From Haliea sp963974125 (lineage in GTDB: Bacteria; Pseudomonadota; Gammaproteobacteria; Pseudomonadales; Halieaceae), in NCBI GenBank assembly GCA_963974125.1, contig CAXBCH010000010.1, positions 1-64,000 on the forward strand: DNA of 64,000 nucleotides, in the 5' to 3' direction. The notes below the pieces were generated by a model, which did no database searches, was not told where the DNA came from, and saw only the letters and a program-made list of their open reading frames with translations. The number at the start of each line of letters is the position of its first letter. Position 1 is the first letter of the stretch. Position numbers and translations under genes: made by a program. Shown here piece by piece: positions 16,986 to 25,256 of this stretch.

Positions 16986-18673
16986 GCGGCCTGCTCCTCT
17001 GCCAGGTTTCGTCCCAGGGCCCGGTGCACGGCCCGGACCACGGCATCCGGGTCCAGCGTGCGCCAGCGCGCACAGACATGCTGGTCGGGGCGTATCAGGT
17101 AGATGGCGCCCTGGCGCAGGTCATAGCGCTGGGCCAGAATTCCCTGGCTATCCGCGATCTCATTGTCGTCCCCGGCCTGCTGACCCTGGGGCAGAACCCA
17201 CAGCGCACCGATGTGGTTGCCCTCGCCTTCGAGGCTGGCGAGGGCGGCCTCCAGCTGCTGGCGCGCACTTGTCGTGAAGTCACCGTACAGTAGCAGCGTG
17301 AAGCGGTTGCCCAGACGTTCCAGCAGCCACTCCTGTTGGCCACCGGCGCCCACGACCGGTGCATCCAGGCAGGGTGACCCCGGGCGCATGCGCTCGGCAA
17401 AGTCTGCCTGGTCAGGTGTGTTGAGCGGGGTATCGTCGTAGGTGCAGGGTGTCGACAGCCGGCCACTGTTTACCAGGCTGCGGGCAAAGGGGTAATCGCG
17501 GGCGAGATCCAGCACGGTGTCCCGGAACAGGCGGGTCGCCGCATTCTTTGGGGTCATGAAGTCGGTCGCCCGGGTGGAGTGGAGGATGTTTTCCCGGGCC
17601 CCGTGCTGGCGCTCGGTATCGTGGGTCGCCAGCAGCGATGCCGGCGCGCGCCCCTGGAGAATGGCCGCCAGCTTCCAGCACAGGTTCTCCACGCTCTGCA
17701 GGGCGCCATTGGCACCGCGGGCGCCAAACGGCGAGACCTGATGCGCGGCGTCGCCCATGAAGATAACCCGCCGGTGAATGAAGGAGTCCATCTTCCGGCA
17801 GCGGAAGGTGTAGACACTGGCCCACTCCAGTTCCCACTTCTGTTCCTTGCCCAGCATGGCTTCGACCCGCGGCCGGATGTTTTCGATCTTTTTTTCTTCC
17901 TCCGGGTCTGCATCCCAGCCCAGCTGGAAATCGATCCGCCAGACGTTGTCTGCCTGCTTGTGCAGCAGGGTCGACTGGTTGGGGTGGAAGGGCGCGTCAA
18001 ACCAGAACCGGCGCTCCGCGGGGAAATCCGCTTCCATGACGATGTCGGCAATGAGGAAGCGATCCTCGAATATCTGCCCCTTGCTCTCCAGGCCGAGGGA
18101 CTCGCGGATCGGGCTGTTGGCGCCGTCGGCGACCAGCAGGTAATCGCAGCTGAGGCGATAGGGCCCCTCCTGGGTGTCGACCACGATATCGGTTCGATCG
18201 GTGCCGGCGGTCACCCCGGTCACCTTGTGCAGCCAGCGCAGGTCGATCTGCGGCATTTCCAGGCAGCGGTCCACCATGTACTCCTCGAAGTAGTACTGCT
18301 GCAGGTTGATAAAGGCCGGGATCTTGTGGTGCTCCTCGGGCAGCAGGTCGAACTCGTAGATCTGCTCCTCGCCGAAATACACCCGGCCGTGCTTCCAGAT
18401 GACGCCCTTGTCGATCATCGGCCGGGCGCAGCCGTAGCGATCGCAGATTTCCAGGGTGCGCTTGGCGATGCAGATCGCCCGGGAGCCGACACTGACCGTG
18501 TTGTTGTCATCCAGAACCACCGAATCTATGCCCTGGAGGGCAAGATCCATGGCAGCAGCGAGGCCCGCGGGGCCGCCACCGACAATGATTACCCGGTGGT
18601 GTACCGGCTCGGCAGCATCCTGGTCGGGGCTTCGCTGGTAAGGATACTCGGGGTTGGTGTAGGTGCTTGCCAT
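16982..18673 (-). CDS. FAD-dependent aromatic monooxygenase (MhaA type), copy 2
   Basis: A 563-residue flavin hydroxylase with GGGPAG near the N-terminus, the GSRAICIAKRTLEI segment, GDAAHQVSPFGARG as second FAD motif, and a C-terminal thioredoxin-like domain. The start at MASTYTNP is preferred because GGAGG lies nine bases upstream; an ATG at 18682 would overlap that ribosome site. It is co-directional with DUF2783 copy 2 and hmgA, so it is the better candidate for a homogentisate-forming hydroxylase (3-hydroxyphenylacetate 6-hydroxylase or a 4-hydroxyphenylacetate 1-hydroxylase). The exact substrate is not decidable from sequence. Confidence 0.87.
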   Translation of the reverse strand: MASTYTNPEYPYQRSPDQDAAEPVHHRVIIVGGGPAGLAAAMDLALQGIDSVVLDDNNTVSVGSRAICIAKRTLEICDRYGCARPMIDKGVIWKHGRVYFGEEQIYEFDLLPEEHHKIPAFINLQQYYFEEYMVDRCLEMPQIDLRWLHKVTGVTAGTDRTDIVVDTQEGPYRLSCDYLLVADGANSPIRESLGLESKGQIFEDRFLIADIVMEADFPAERRFWFDAPFHPNQSTLLHKQADNVWRIDFQLGWDADPEEEKKIENIRPRVEAMLGKEQKWELEWASVYTFRCRKMDSFIHRRVIFMGDAAHQVSPFGARGANGALQSVENLCWKLAAILQGRAPASLLATHDTERQHGARENILHSTRATDFMTPKNAATRLFRDTVLDLARDYPFARSLVNSGRLSTPCTYDDTPLNTPDQADFAERMRPGSPCLDAPVVGAGGQQEWLLERLGNRFTLLLYGDFTTSARQQLEAALASLEGEGNHIGALWVLPQGQQAGDDNEIADSQGILAQRYDLRQGAIYLIRPDQHVCARWRTLDPDAVVRAVHRALGRNLAEEQAA

Positions 18674-18883
18674 GTCGCGCATCCTCCGGGGGCTGGGCCG
18701 TGCTTATAGTTGCAAACGAGAATAAATATAGCGGATAGGTGGTCCGGTTACAACCGCTGCAAACGCGTTAAATATAATATGGGCCCCCATTTCAGGCGAT
18801 CATCGCCCCATGATTAAAGTTGGCTATGCAACTAGTCTGTGATATGTTTCACGCATCATTTGACTGACAGGACGAGCAGATCC
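18674..18883. promoter_or_regulatory. divergent promoter region between monooxygenase copy 2 and the MBL gene
   Basis: About 210 AT-richer bases between divergent genes. It contains a direct repeat TGCAAACG (18711-18718 and 18758-18765), the inverted pair TAGTTGCA (18707-18714) and TGCAACTA (18827-18834), and AT-rich stretches (AATAAATATA near 18721, AATATAATAT near 18771) that could include -10 elements for both directions. The MarR gene two positions downstream is the natural candidate to bind here. No single site stands out. Confidence 0.5.
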
Positions 18884-19846
18884 ATGGCCAAGAAACCGTT
18901 TGCATCCTCCGCCGACCTCGGCGAAAAAGTGGAAACCCTGGAGGTCCTCGCCGAGGGCGTCTACGCACTGACCGCGGAAGGCGACCCCAATATCGGCGCC
19001 ATCGAGGGCGAGGATTTCGTGGTCGCGTTCGAGGCGCGGGCCACCCCCCGGGCCGCCCGCGACTGGCTGTCCAAGCTGCGCGAGCACACCGACAAGCCGG
19101 TCAAGTACCTGGTGTTGTCCCACTACCACGCGGTGCGCGTGCTCGGGGCATCCGCCTTCGAGGCGGAGTCGATCATTGCCCACGAACAGACCCGTTTCCT
19201 GATCAACGAGCGCGGGCAGCAGGACTGGGACAGCGAGTTCGGGCGCATGCCGCGGCTGTTCCGCGAGCCCGAGGGCATTCCGGGTCTCACGCATCCGGAT
19301 ATCGTGTTCAATGATCGCCTGGAGATCCCCCTGGGCGGCGACTGCGGCGACCTGGTGCTGCAGTACTGTGGCCGCGGCCACACCGCGGGCGATATCTGCG
19401 CCTGGCTGCCGAAGCACAAGATCCTGTTTGCCGGCGATCTGGTTGAGGCGGAAGCGGCGCTGTATACCGGCGACGCGTTCCACTTCGACTGGTCCACGGG
19501 CACCCTGGACCAGGTCAAGGCCTTCGGCGCCGAGACCCTGATCGGTGGTCGCGGTGCCACCGCGAAAGGGCGGGCGGCAGTGGATGCCGCGATCGAGCAG
19601 ACACGCGGCTTCCTCGAGGGCATGATCGCCAAGGTCGGCGAAGTACACCGCGCCGGCGGTACCCTGAAGGAGGCCTTCGAGGCCACCCACGCCCACCTCG
19701 AGCCCAAATTCGGCCGCTGGCCCATTTTCGAGCACTGCCTGCCTTTTGATGTGCAGCGCCTCTGGGACGAGTTCGACGGCATCGACTGGCCGCGGATCTG
19801 GACTGCCGAGCGCGACCAGGAAGTCTGGGACCAGCTGCAGGACTGA
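18884..19846 (+). CDS. metallo-beta-lactamase-fold hydrolase with altered first metal motif
   Basis: A 320-residue MBL-fold protein. The usual HxHxDH motif reads HYHAVR (in LVLSHYHAVRVLGAS), so the third histidine and the aspartate of the motif are missing. The later ligands remain (GRGHTAGD and FAGDLVE). A subgroup with this motif occurs beside aromatic catabolic genes. The start at MAKKPFAS is chosen over an upstream in-frame ATG because AGGA lies before it. Reaction unknown; hydrolysis of a lactone or thioester intermediate would fit. Confidence 0.82.
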   Translation: MAKKPFASSADLGEKVETLEVLAEGVYALTAEGDPNIGAIEGEDFVVAFEARATPRAARDWLSKLREHTDKPVKYLVLSHYHAVRVLGASAFEAESIIAHEQTRFLINERGQQDWDSEFGRMPRLFREPEGIPGLTHPDIVFNDRLEIPLGGDCGDLVLQYCGRGHTAGDICAWLPKHKILFAGDLVEAEAALYTGDAFHFDWSTGTLDQVKAFGAETLIGGRGATAKGRAAVDAAIEQTRGFLEGMIAKVGEVHRAGGTLKEAFEATHAHLEPKFGRWPIFEHCLPFDVQRLWDEFDGIDWPRIWTAERDQEVWDQLQD

Positions 19847-19856
19847 TGCTGCGGGC

Positions 19857-20342
19857 ATGGCGAAGGGGCAGGTGACTGAGCCGGCGCGGCGGGAACTGCA
19901 ACTCGAGAGCTTCCTGCCCTATCTGGTCAACAATCTGGCAGACCGGATCAGTACCGGCCTTTCACGCATCTACGCTGGCGAGTACGGCCTGAGTGTTCCC
20001 GAGTGGCGCGTGCTGGCCAATCTGGCGGAGCACGGTGTGCTCAATGCCAAGCAGATTGTCAGTACCACCGGCATGGAAAAGAGCAAGGTCTCCCGGGCGG
20101 TGAAGAACCTCACCACGCGCGGCCTGATCGTCCAGCGCCGCAAGGAAGCCGACAACCGGGCGCGGGACCTCGCCCTGACGGCGGCGGGCCTGGCGCTGTA
20201 TGGCGATCTGGTGCCACACGCCCTGGCCTGGGAAGGGGAACTGCTGGACTGCCTGTCGGTGAGTGAATACCGCGATTTCATGTATCTGCTGGGCAAGTTG
20301 CGTCAGCGGGCAACAATAATGGCACAGGAGTCACCCGGATGA
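19857..20342 (+). CDS. MarR family transcriptional regulator
   Basis: A 161-residue winged-helix regulator (LSVPEWRVLANLAEHG, then the recognition region STTGMEKSKVSRAVKNL and a wing with RRKEADNRARDL). It follows the MBL gene by 10 bases and its stop overlaps the P450 start (ATGA), so it is co-transcribed with both. It likely controls the divergent promoter at 18674-18883 in response to an aromatic ligand. Confidence 0.9.
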   Translation: MAKGQVTEPARRELQLESFLPYLVNNLADRISTGLSRIYAGEYGLSVPEWRVLANLAEHGVLNAKQIVSTTGMEKSKVSRAVKNLTTRGLIVQRRKEADNRARDLALTAAGLALYGDLVPHALAWEGELLDCLSVSEYRDFMYLLGKLRQRATIMAQESPG

Positions 20343-21679
20343 CGGCAATGGACCAGTCACAGCTGGAATTCATCTACGATCCTCTGGTCTACGAGCAGGC
20401 GATACCCTTTGAATCGCTGGCCGCCCTGCGTGCGCAGGGGCCGGTAGTGTGGGTGGAAGAGCATCAACTGCCCCAGTGGCCGGGTGGCAAGGGATTCTGG
20501 TTTGTCACCCGCCACGCGGAGGTTCAGCGGGCATTGAAGAGCGCCAAAATCTTTTCCTCGCAGGTGGGCGGCACCCAGTTGCGGGACCCTGCCACGCCCG
20601 ACGATCTCGCCTATGTCCAGCAGATGATGCTGAACATGGACCCGCCGGATCATACCCGGCTGCGGCGCATGCTGATCAATGCCTTTACCTCGCGGGCGAT
20701 CAGGCAGCTCGAGGACAGAATCCGCCAGCATGCCGCCGACATTGTCGACCGGGTCACGGCGGGCGCGCAGTCCGGCGAGTGCGACTTCGTCAAGGATATC
20801 GCTGCCGACATGCCCCTGCTGTGCCTGGCGGACATCTTCGGCCTGCCCAGCGAGGATCGGTACCTGATGTTCGACTGGGCGAACCGGGTGATCGGCTACC
20901 AGGATCCGGAGTACGCCGGCTCCTCGAGATTTGATGTCTCCCGCGGCACTCCCATGGCCCGGGAAGCCCTCAAGCTGCGGCCGCTACCCGATGCCGATGG
21001 CAAGCTGCCCGACCCCCGTTCCCGCCATGGCATGGACGATCTCTACCGCTATGCGCACCTGCTGGCGGAATACAAGCGCGAGCATCCGGGGGATGATGTG
21101 ATGTCCATCCTGCTGGCACAGATCGACGAGGAGGGCGGCAAGCTCACCATCGCCGAGTTCGAGAACATGTTCTGGCTGTTCGCGGTGGCGGGCAACGAGA
21201 CCCTGCGCAACGCCATTCCCGGTGGCATGCTGGCGCTGCTGCAACACCCGGCGGCCTGGCGCGATCTGCAGGACGCCCCCGACCTGATGCCGGGCGCGGT
21301 GGAGGAGATGCTACGCTGGTGGACGCCGGTCATGAACTTCCGCCGCACCGCGGCCGAGGACACCGCACTCGGTGGCGTCGACATCCGCTCGGGCGACAAG
21401 GTGTTGCTGTCCTTCCTGTCGGCCAATCACGATGAACGGGTATTCAGTGACCCCGCCGTGTTTGACATCCGCCGCGCCCCCAACCCGCACCTGAGTTTCG
21501 GTCACGGCCCCCACTTCTGTATCGGCGCCCAGCTGGCGGTGGCACAGATGCGGGCCCTGTTTACCGAACTCGGGCGCAGATTCGATCGCTTCGAACTGGT
21601 GGGTACCCCGACGTTCCTGCGCTCCAATTTCCAGCGCGGGGTGAAGACGCTGCCGGTGCGCTGGCAGGTCAGGCAATAA
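20339..21679 (+). CDS. cytochrome P450
   Basis: A 446-residue soluble bacterial P450. The haem thiolate is Cys394 in FGHGPHFCIG, the I-helix motif is AGNET (284-288), and the K-helix ExxR lies in EEMLRW. The NMDPPDHTRLRRMLINAF segment and AGNETLRNA resemble the CYP124/125/142 group, which oxidises steroid and terpenoid side chains, but the aromatic setting leaves the substrate open. No ferredoxin or ferredoxin reductase gene is nearby, so electron donors must come from elsewhere. Confidence 0.93.
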   Translation: MTAMDQSQLEFIYDPLVYEQAIPFESLAALRAQGPVVWVEEHQLPQWPGGKGFWFVTRHAEVQRALKSAKIFSSQVGGTQLRDPATPDDLAYVQQMMLNMDPPDHTRLRRMLINAFTSRAIRQLEDRIRQHAADIVDRVTAGAQSGECDFVKDIAADMPLLCLADIFGLPSEDRYLMFDWANRVIGYQDPEYAGSSRFDVSRGTPMAREALKLRPLPDADGKLPDPRSRHGMDDLYRYAHLLAEYKREHPGDDVMSILLAQIDEEGGKLTIAEFENMFWLFAVAGNETLRNAIPGGMLALLQHPAAWRDLQDAPDLMPGAVEEMLRWWTPVMNFRRTAAEDTALGGVDIRSGDKVLLSFLSANHDERVFSDPAVFDIRRAPNPHLSFGHGPHFCIGAQLAVAQMRALFTELGRRFDRFELVGTPTFLRSNFQRGVKTLPVRWQVRQ

Positions 21680-21700
21680 CGCAACAGGGCGGGCAAGCCA

Positions 21701-22129
21701 ATGACAGATACCTCGGCAATCACGCTGGAAGCCGCCAACGCGCAGCTGGCCAGGGTATTCGCCCCCTGGGTCGCGGGGTTGCAGCCGCGGGTGGAGAGCA
21801 TCGACGCGGAATCAGTGGTCATGCGCATGCCCTGGTCGGAGCAGCTGTGCCGTTCCCACAACATGGTCTGTGGCCAGGCGATGATGGCCCTGATCGATAC
21901 CTGCATGGTCTTTGTCTGCTACGCGGCACAGGGCCGTTTCGGCAACTGTACCACGGTGTCCCAGAATACCAGTTTCATGCGCCCGGTGATTGACCAGGAC
22001 ATCATAGCCAGCGGCCGTGTGCTGAAGCCGGGCCGGCAGTTGATCTTCGGTGAAGTGACGTTGCGCGCTGCTGGCGACCAGCGTGTGGTCGCCAACGGTA
22101 CCTCTACCTATATGCTGCTGCCGGATTGA
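21701..22129 (+). CDS. PaaI-like hotdog-fold thioesterase
   Basis: A 142-residue hotdog protein of the acyl-CoA thioesterase type (GQAMMALIDTCMVF followed by TTVSQNTSFMRPV and GRVLKPGRQLIFGEV). It is 21 bases downstream of the P450 and probably in the same unit. It would hydrolyse an aryl- or acyl-CoA that accumulates. It converges on the Rieske beta gene with only nine bases between stops and no evident terminator hairpin. Confidence 0.82.
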   Translation: MTDTSAITLEAANAQLARVFAPWVAGLQPRVESIDAESVVMRMPWSEQLCRSHNMVCGQAMMALIDTCMVFVCYAAQGRFGNCTTVSQNTSFMRPVIDQDIIASGRVLKPGRQLIFGEVTLRAAGDQRVVANGTSTYMLLPD

Positions 22130-22138
22130 GGCGCACTG

Positions 22139-22618
22139 CTACAGGTAGATGACCATCGACTGCTGGGCTGCCTCCGGGTTGATCAGGTCCACGCGCTTGC
22201 GGCGAATGCGATAATCATCACCCTCGGCCAGCAGATGGTGCTCGCAGGTGCCCGCATAAATGCGCTGCTCCTCGCGATACCAGACAATGACGTGAAAACT
22301 GGAGGTCACCACCAGCTCCCCGCTGTCGGTCTGGCCCTGCATCTGGATATTGCCCAGCAAGTGTGAGCAGCGAACCGGCCACTCCTTCGAGGCAGAGCGG
22401 GGGTGGACAAAGTTGCGCCGCCGGATCTCCATCATCACCCGGTCATCGTAGATGTGCGAGATATGGTTCAAGGGATCGGACTGTCCCTCTGTGCCCGGGA
22501 TCCAGTAGCTGCCGTCCTCGGTAAACAGCTCCATCCACCGGTCCAGGTCGGGCCGGTCCAGCAGGGACGCCTCGCGGTAGAGAAAATCTTCGATCGCCTT
22601 GATGTCTGCGTTGCTCAC
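22139..22618 (-). CDS. aromatic-ring-hydroxylating dioxygenase small (beta) subunit
   Basis: A 159-residue NTF2-fold beta subunit (DIKAIEDFLYREASLLD, then WMELFTEDGSYWIPG, family typical). The start is a GTG at 22618 with GGAGG seven bases upstream; it overlaps the stop of the alpha subunit (GTGA). It is the last gene of the minus-strand operon that begins at 28469. Its role is structural, in an alpha3beta3-type oxygenase. Confidence 0.92.
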   Translation of the reverse strand: MSNADIKAIEDFLYREASLLDRPDLDRWMELFTEDGSYWIPGTEGQSDPLNHISHIYDDRVMMEIRRRNFVHPRSASKEWPVRCSHLLGNIQMQGQTDSGELVVTSSFHVIVWYREEQRIYAGTCEHHLLAEGDDYRIRRKRVDLINPEAAQQSMVIYL

Positions 22619-23937
22619 TGGAATACCTCCCCGGTCATGTACTCGCTCCAGGCCTTGTACTGGGTGCGCATGTCGAGGTCGCTGGTGCCGCCACCGATGA
22701 CGCGATCCTCCAGCTGCTCGTCTTTCCCGTACTGACGGTGGAACTCTACCCACTCGCTGGCGCTGGACTCCAGTCCCTCCTGCGCCCGCCGGTAGACTTC
22801 CTGGTCGTCGGGGCCGACCATGCCGAAGGAGGAGTTGATCAGGCGGGAATAGAGCAGGGTACGCTGCAGCATCTCGTCGGGCGCGCCCTTGAGGCGGAAG
22901 GACCAGGTCTCGACCACGAAGCGATCCACCGCAATGGGGCGCACGACGCGGATATTCTGTACCGCGCTCTTGATCGTCAGCGAGGGGTAGTAGAGGGTGT
23001 TGTGGGTGTTGAAGGAATAGATCTCGCGCGTCCGTTCCTCGCCGTAGGCCTTGACCATGGCCTCGTGATAGGCGGGCAACACGGTGTAGTCGGCGTGAAT
23101 ACTGGTCTTGCCACCGTCGTAGTGATGGCCGTAGCGGAACCCGGTGATACCTGAATCCTCGAACTTTTCATAGGAGGAACCGAACGGCGGAATGATTTCC
23201 GCCTCGCTGCGCTGCTTGACCGCCGACGCCGGCAGCGTGGCGATAAAGTCTTCCGCCGCCTGCACCACGGACTGGTGCACCACCATCGGGTGCATGGTGT
23301 CGTTCAGGTTTTCCAGAATGAACTTCCAGTTGCACTGGTGTTCGTAGCGCAACACGCCGCCGGCCACTTCCACTTCACCCTCCGGGGCGCGGTCGCAGAG
23401 GTTGTCCAGGCAGTCGACCGCGCCGCCGAGCCAGGTCTTCAGGTCCGGCGCAGCACTGGACAGGGTGGCGAAGACAAAGCCCCGGTAGCTTTCGACCTGG
23501 GTCACGGACTGCATGCTGTAGCAGGGATCGCTGCTGTCGAAGCCGGTGCCGTCGTAGCCACTCTCGTTGGGGATCTTCAGCAGGCCGCCGTCGTGGCGGA
23601 AGGTCCAGCCGTGATAGGGGCAGCGGAAGGCGCCGCGGACGTTGCCCTGGCGACTCTCCACCAGCTTGGCGCCCTTGTGGCCGCAGCGGTTGTGCAGCAC
23701 ATGTACGCTGCCCGTCTTGTCGCGCACCATCACCACCGGGATCTTGTGATTGATATTGGTAGTGAAGAAGTCACCGGGGTTGGGAACCTGGGACTCGTGG
23801 CCGATGAAGATCCAGGCCTGGCCCCAGATCCGCTCCATCTCCAGTTCGAAGATGTCCGGGTCCAGGTACAGGCGCTTGTGCAGCCGGGTTGGCTGCACCA
23901 GGCCGGCGAGTTCTTCCTTGCTCACATCTTTCGTCAT
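22615..23937 (-). CDS. Rieske non-haem iron oxygenase large (alpha) subunit
   Basis: A 440-residue catalytic subunit. The Rieske [2Fe-2S] ligands are Cys85/His87 and Cys106/His109 (CGHKGA and CPYHGW). The mononuclear iron ligands are His216 and His221, with bridging Asp213 (NDTMHPMVVH). It belongs to the benzoate/anthranilate/aryl dioxygenase group. No ferredoxin or reductase gene is in this operon. Because the operon also encodes a CoA ligase, a retro-aldolase-type pair and an SDR, and the neighbouring operon an isatin-hydrolase-like enzyme, I propose that it dioxygenates the C2-C3 bond of the indole ring of indoleacetate or its CoA ester. The substrate is inference. Confidence 0.93.
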   Translation of the reverse strand: MTKDVSKEELAGLVQPTRLHKRLYLDPDIFELEMERIWGQAWIFIGHESQVPNPGDFFTTNINHKIPVVMVRDKTGSVHVLHNRCGHKGAKLVESRQGNVRGAFRCPYHGWTFRHDGGLLKIPNESGYDGTGFDSSDPCYSMQSVTQVESYRGFVFATLSSAAPDLKTWLGGAVDCLDNLCDRAPEGEVEVAGGVLRYEHQCNWKFILENLNDTMHPMVVHQSVVQAAEDFIATLPASAVKQRSEAEIIPPFGSSYEKFEDSGITGFRYGHHYDGGKTSIHADYTVLPAYHEAMVKAYGEERTREIYSFNTHNTLYYPSLTIKSAVQNIRVVRPIAVDRFVVETWSFRLKGAPDEMLQRTLLYSRLINSSFGMVGPDDQEVYRRAQEGLESSASEWVEFHRQYGKDEQLEDRVIGGGTSDLDMRTQYKAWSEYMTGEVFQ

Positions 23938-23950
23938 GATATGCCTCCGT

Positions 23951-24685
23951 TTACAGGGACAGTGAACCCAGGCTGGCGCCGCCGCAGACCATCAGGGTCT
24001 GCCCGGTCACGAAACCGTTGTCCGGATCATTGAAAAAGCTGACGGCCCGGGCGACATCCGCCGGCAGGCCCAGGCGCCGGACCGGAATGCTGCGGGCCAT
24101 GCTGTCCAGTTTCGGGCTGTCTTCGGGAATGACTTCGTGGAACATCTCGGTGGCGCTGATGGGGCCCGGCGCCACCGTGTTGACGGTGATGCCGTATTCC
24201 CCCAGCTCCAGGGCCCAGGTGCGCGCCATGCCCATCATCCCGGATTTGGTCGCGGAATAGCTGGTGCGGGTCTGCAGACCGAGGGCGGCGCGCGAGGTGA
24301 TGAGGATGATGCGGCCAAAGTGCCGGGCCTGCATGCCGGGCAGGAACGCCTGGCTCAGGGTTATGGCCGCGCCAATATGCACCTGGGACAGGTAGTCGTA
24401 GTCCTCCAGTTTTACCTCCGGCAGCAGGTTGGGGCGGATCAGGCCGGCATTGTGCACCAGGCTGGTGACCTCGTGCTCCTGTGCCAGCTGTTGTGCGATC
24501 GCTGCCGTGGCGGCGCGATCACTGAGATCCAGTTCGATATTGCGCAGGCGGGCGTGATCCAGTTCCAGCGGCCGCCGGGCCAGGTTGACCACCTCGTGGC
24601 CGGCGTCGAGAAACGCGCGGCAGATGGCGGCGCCGATACCGGTGCTGCCACCGGTGACGACTATCGTTTTGTGCGCAGCTTGCAT
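23951..24685 (-). CDS. short-chain dehydrogenase/reductase
   Basis: A 244-residue classical SDR with the cofactor motif TGGSTGIG, the NAG motif (VHNAGLI), catalytic Ser in ITSRAALG and YSATK (Tyr-x-x-x-Lys). The start at MQAAHKTI lies one base after the DUF35 stop. In the proposed pathway it would oxidise the 2-hydroxyl of a 2,3-dihydroxyindoline intermediate to the lactam, much as dihydrodiol dehydrogenases serve Rieske dioxygenases. That role is inferred from operon membership. Confidence 0.9.
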   Translation of the reverse strand: MQAAHKTIVVTGGSTGIGAAICRAFLDAGHEVVNLARRPLELDHARLRNIELDLSDRAATAAIAQQLAQEHEVTSLVHNAGLIRPNLLPEVKLEDYDYLSQVHIGAAITLSQAFLPGMQARHFGRIILITSRAALGLQTRTSYSATKSGMMGMARTWALELGEYGITVNTVAPGPISATEMFHEVIPEDSPKLDSMARSIPVRRLGLPADVARAVSFFNDPDNGFVTGQTLMVCGGASLGSLSL

Positions 24686-24686
24686 G

Positions 24687-25256
24687 TCAGATGCCCTCGG
24701 GGTTGATGGCGGGTTCGAGCAGGCCGAGCCCGGCGGCGATTGCATGGCGCTGGCTGCGGCTGGCGATGGGGGTATCCGCTGCCACCGCGATCATGACCGC
24801 ATTGAGCGAACAGTCGGTATGGGTGAAGACCTGCACCGCGGTATCCGCGGCCAGGGTCGCCGGCGTGTCGGCAGCAAAGGTTTCCAGTGCCAGATGGGCA
24901 AAGACGATAGCCCCGCAATCCAGGCGCACACTGGCCACCGGCCAGGGTTTTTCCACCAGGCGCCGCTTGAAGTATTCCCAGAGGCTGTGATGCAGCTCGA
25001 TCCTGCTGACCAGGCGCCCGCTGCCGGGCGTGGGGCGCCACACCAGGGCGTCGCCGAGACACCGCTGGCACAGTTCCCGGGAGGGATACTGCACGCTGCC
25101 ACAGTCGCGACAGTGCTGCAGGGCCAGTGCCACCGGCAGGTTGGCGGCATTGAAATCAGTGCCCAGCGGCGTGCGTTGCTTGGGCGGGCGCGCCAGCTTG
25201 CGCAGCGAGGGCCGGTTCAGCTTCAGCCGGCTCCGCATGGTGGGCGTGGTACTCAT
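24687..25256 (-). CDS. DUF35 OB-fold zinc-ribbon protein, partner of the thiolase-like protein
   Basis: A 189-residue protein with a rubredoxin-like zinc ribbon (Cys49, Cys52, Cys63, Cys66 in CRDCG and CQRC) followed by an OB fold, the DUF35 architecture. DUF35 proteins pair with thiolase-like lipid-transfer proteins; in steroid side-chain breakdown the Ltp2-DUF35 complex is a retro-aldolase. Its start overlaps the stop of the thiolase-like gene by four bases, supporting a stoichiometric complex. Confidence 0.87.
   Translation of the reverse strand: MSTTPTMRSRLKLNRPSLRKLARPPKQRTPLGTDFNAANLPVALALQHCRDCGSVQYPSRELCQRCLGDALVWRPTPGSGRLVSRIELHHSLWEYFKRRLVEKPWPVASVRLDCGAIVFAHLALETFAADTPATLAADTAVQVFTHTDCSLNAVMIAVAADTPIASRSQRHAIAAGLGLLEPAINPEGI

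Noticed and set aside
20339..21679. Steroid side-chain degradation cluster around the P450, Ltp and DUF1214-like genes
   Set aside because: No ring-degradation or cholesterol genes (kst, hsa, fadE-type sets) are present, and the surrounding genes are arylacetate-specific.
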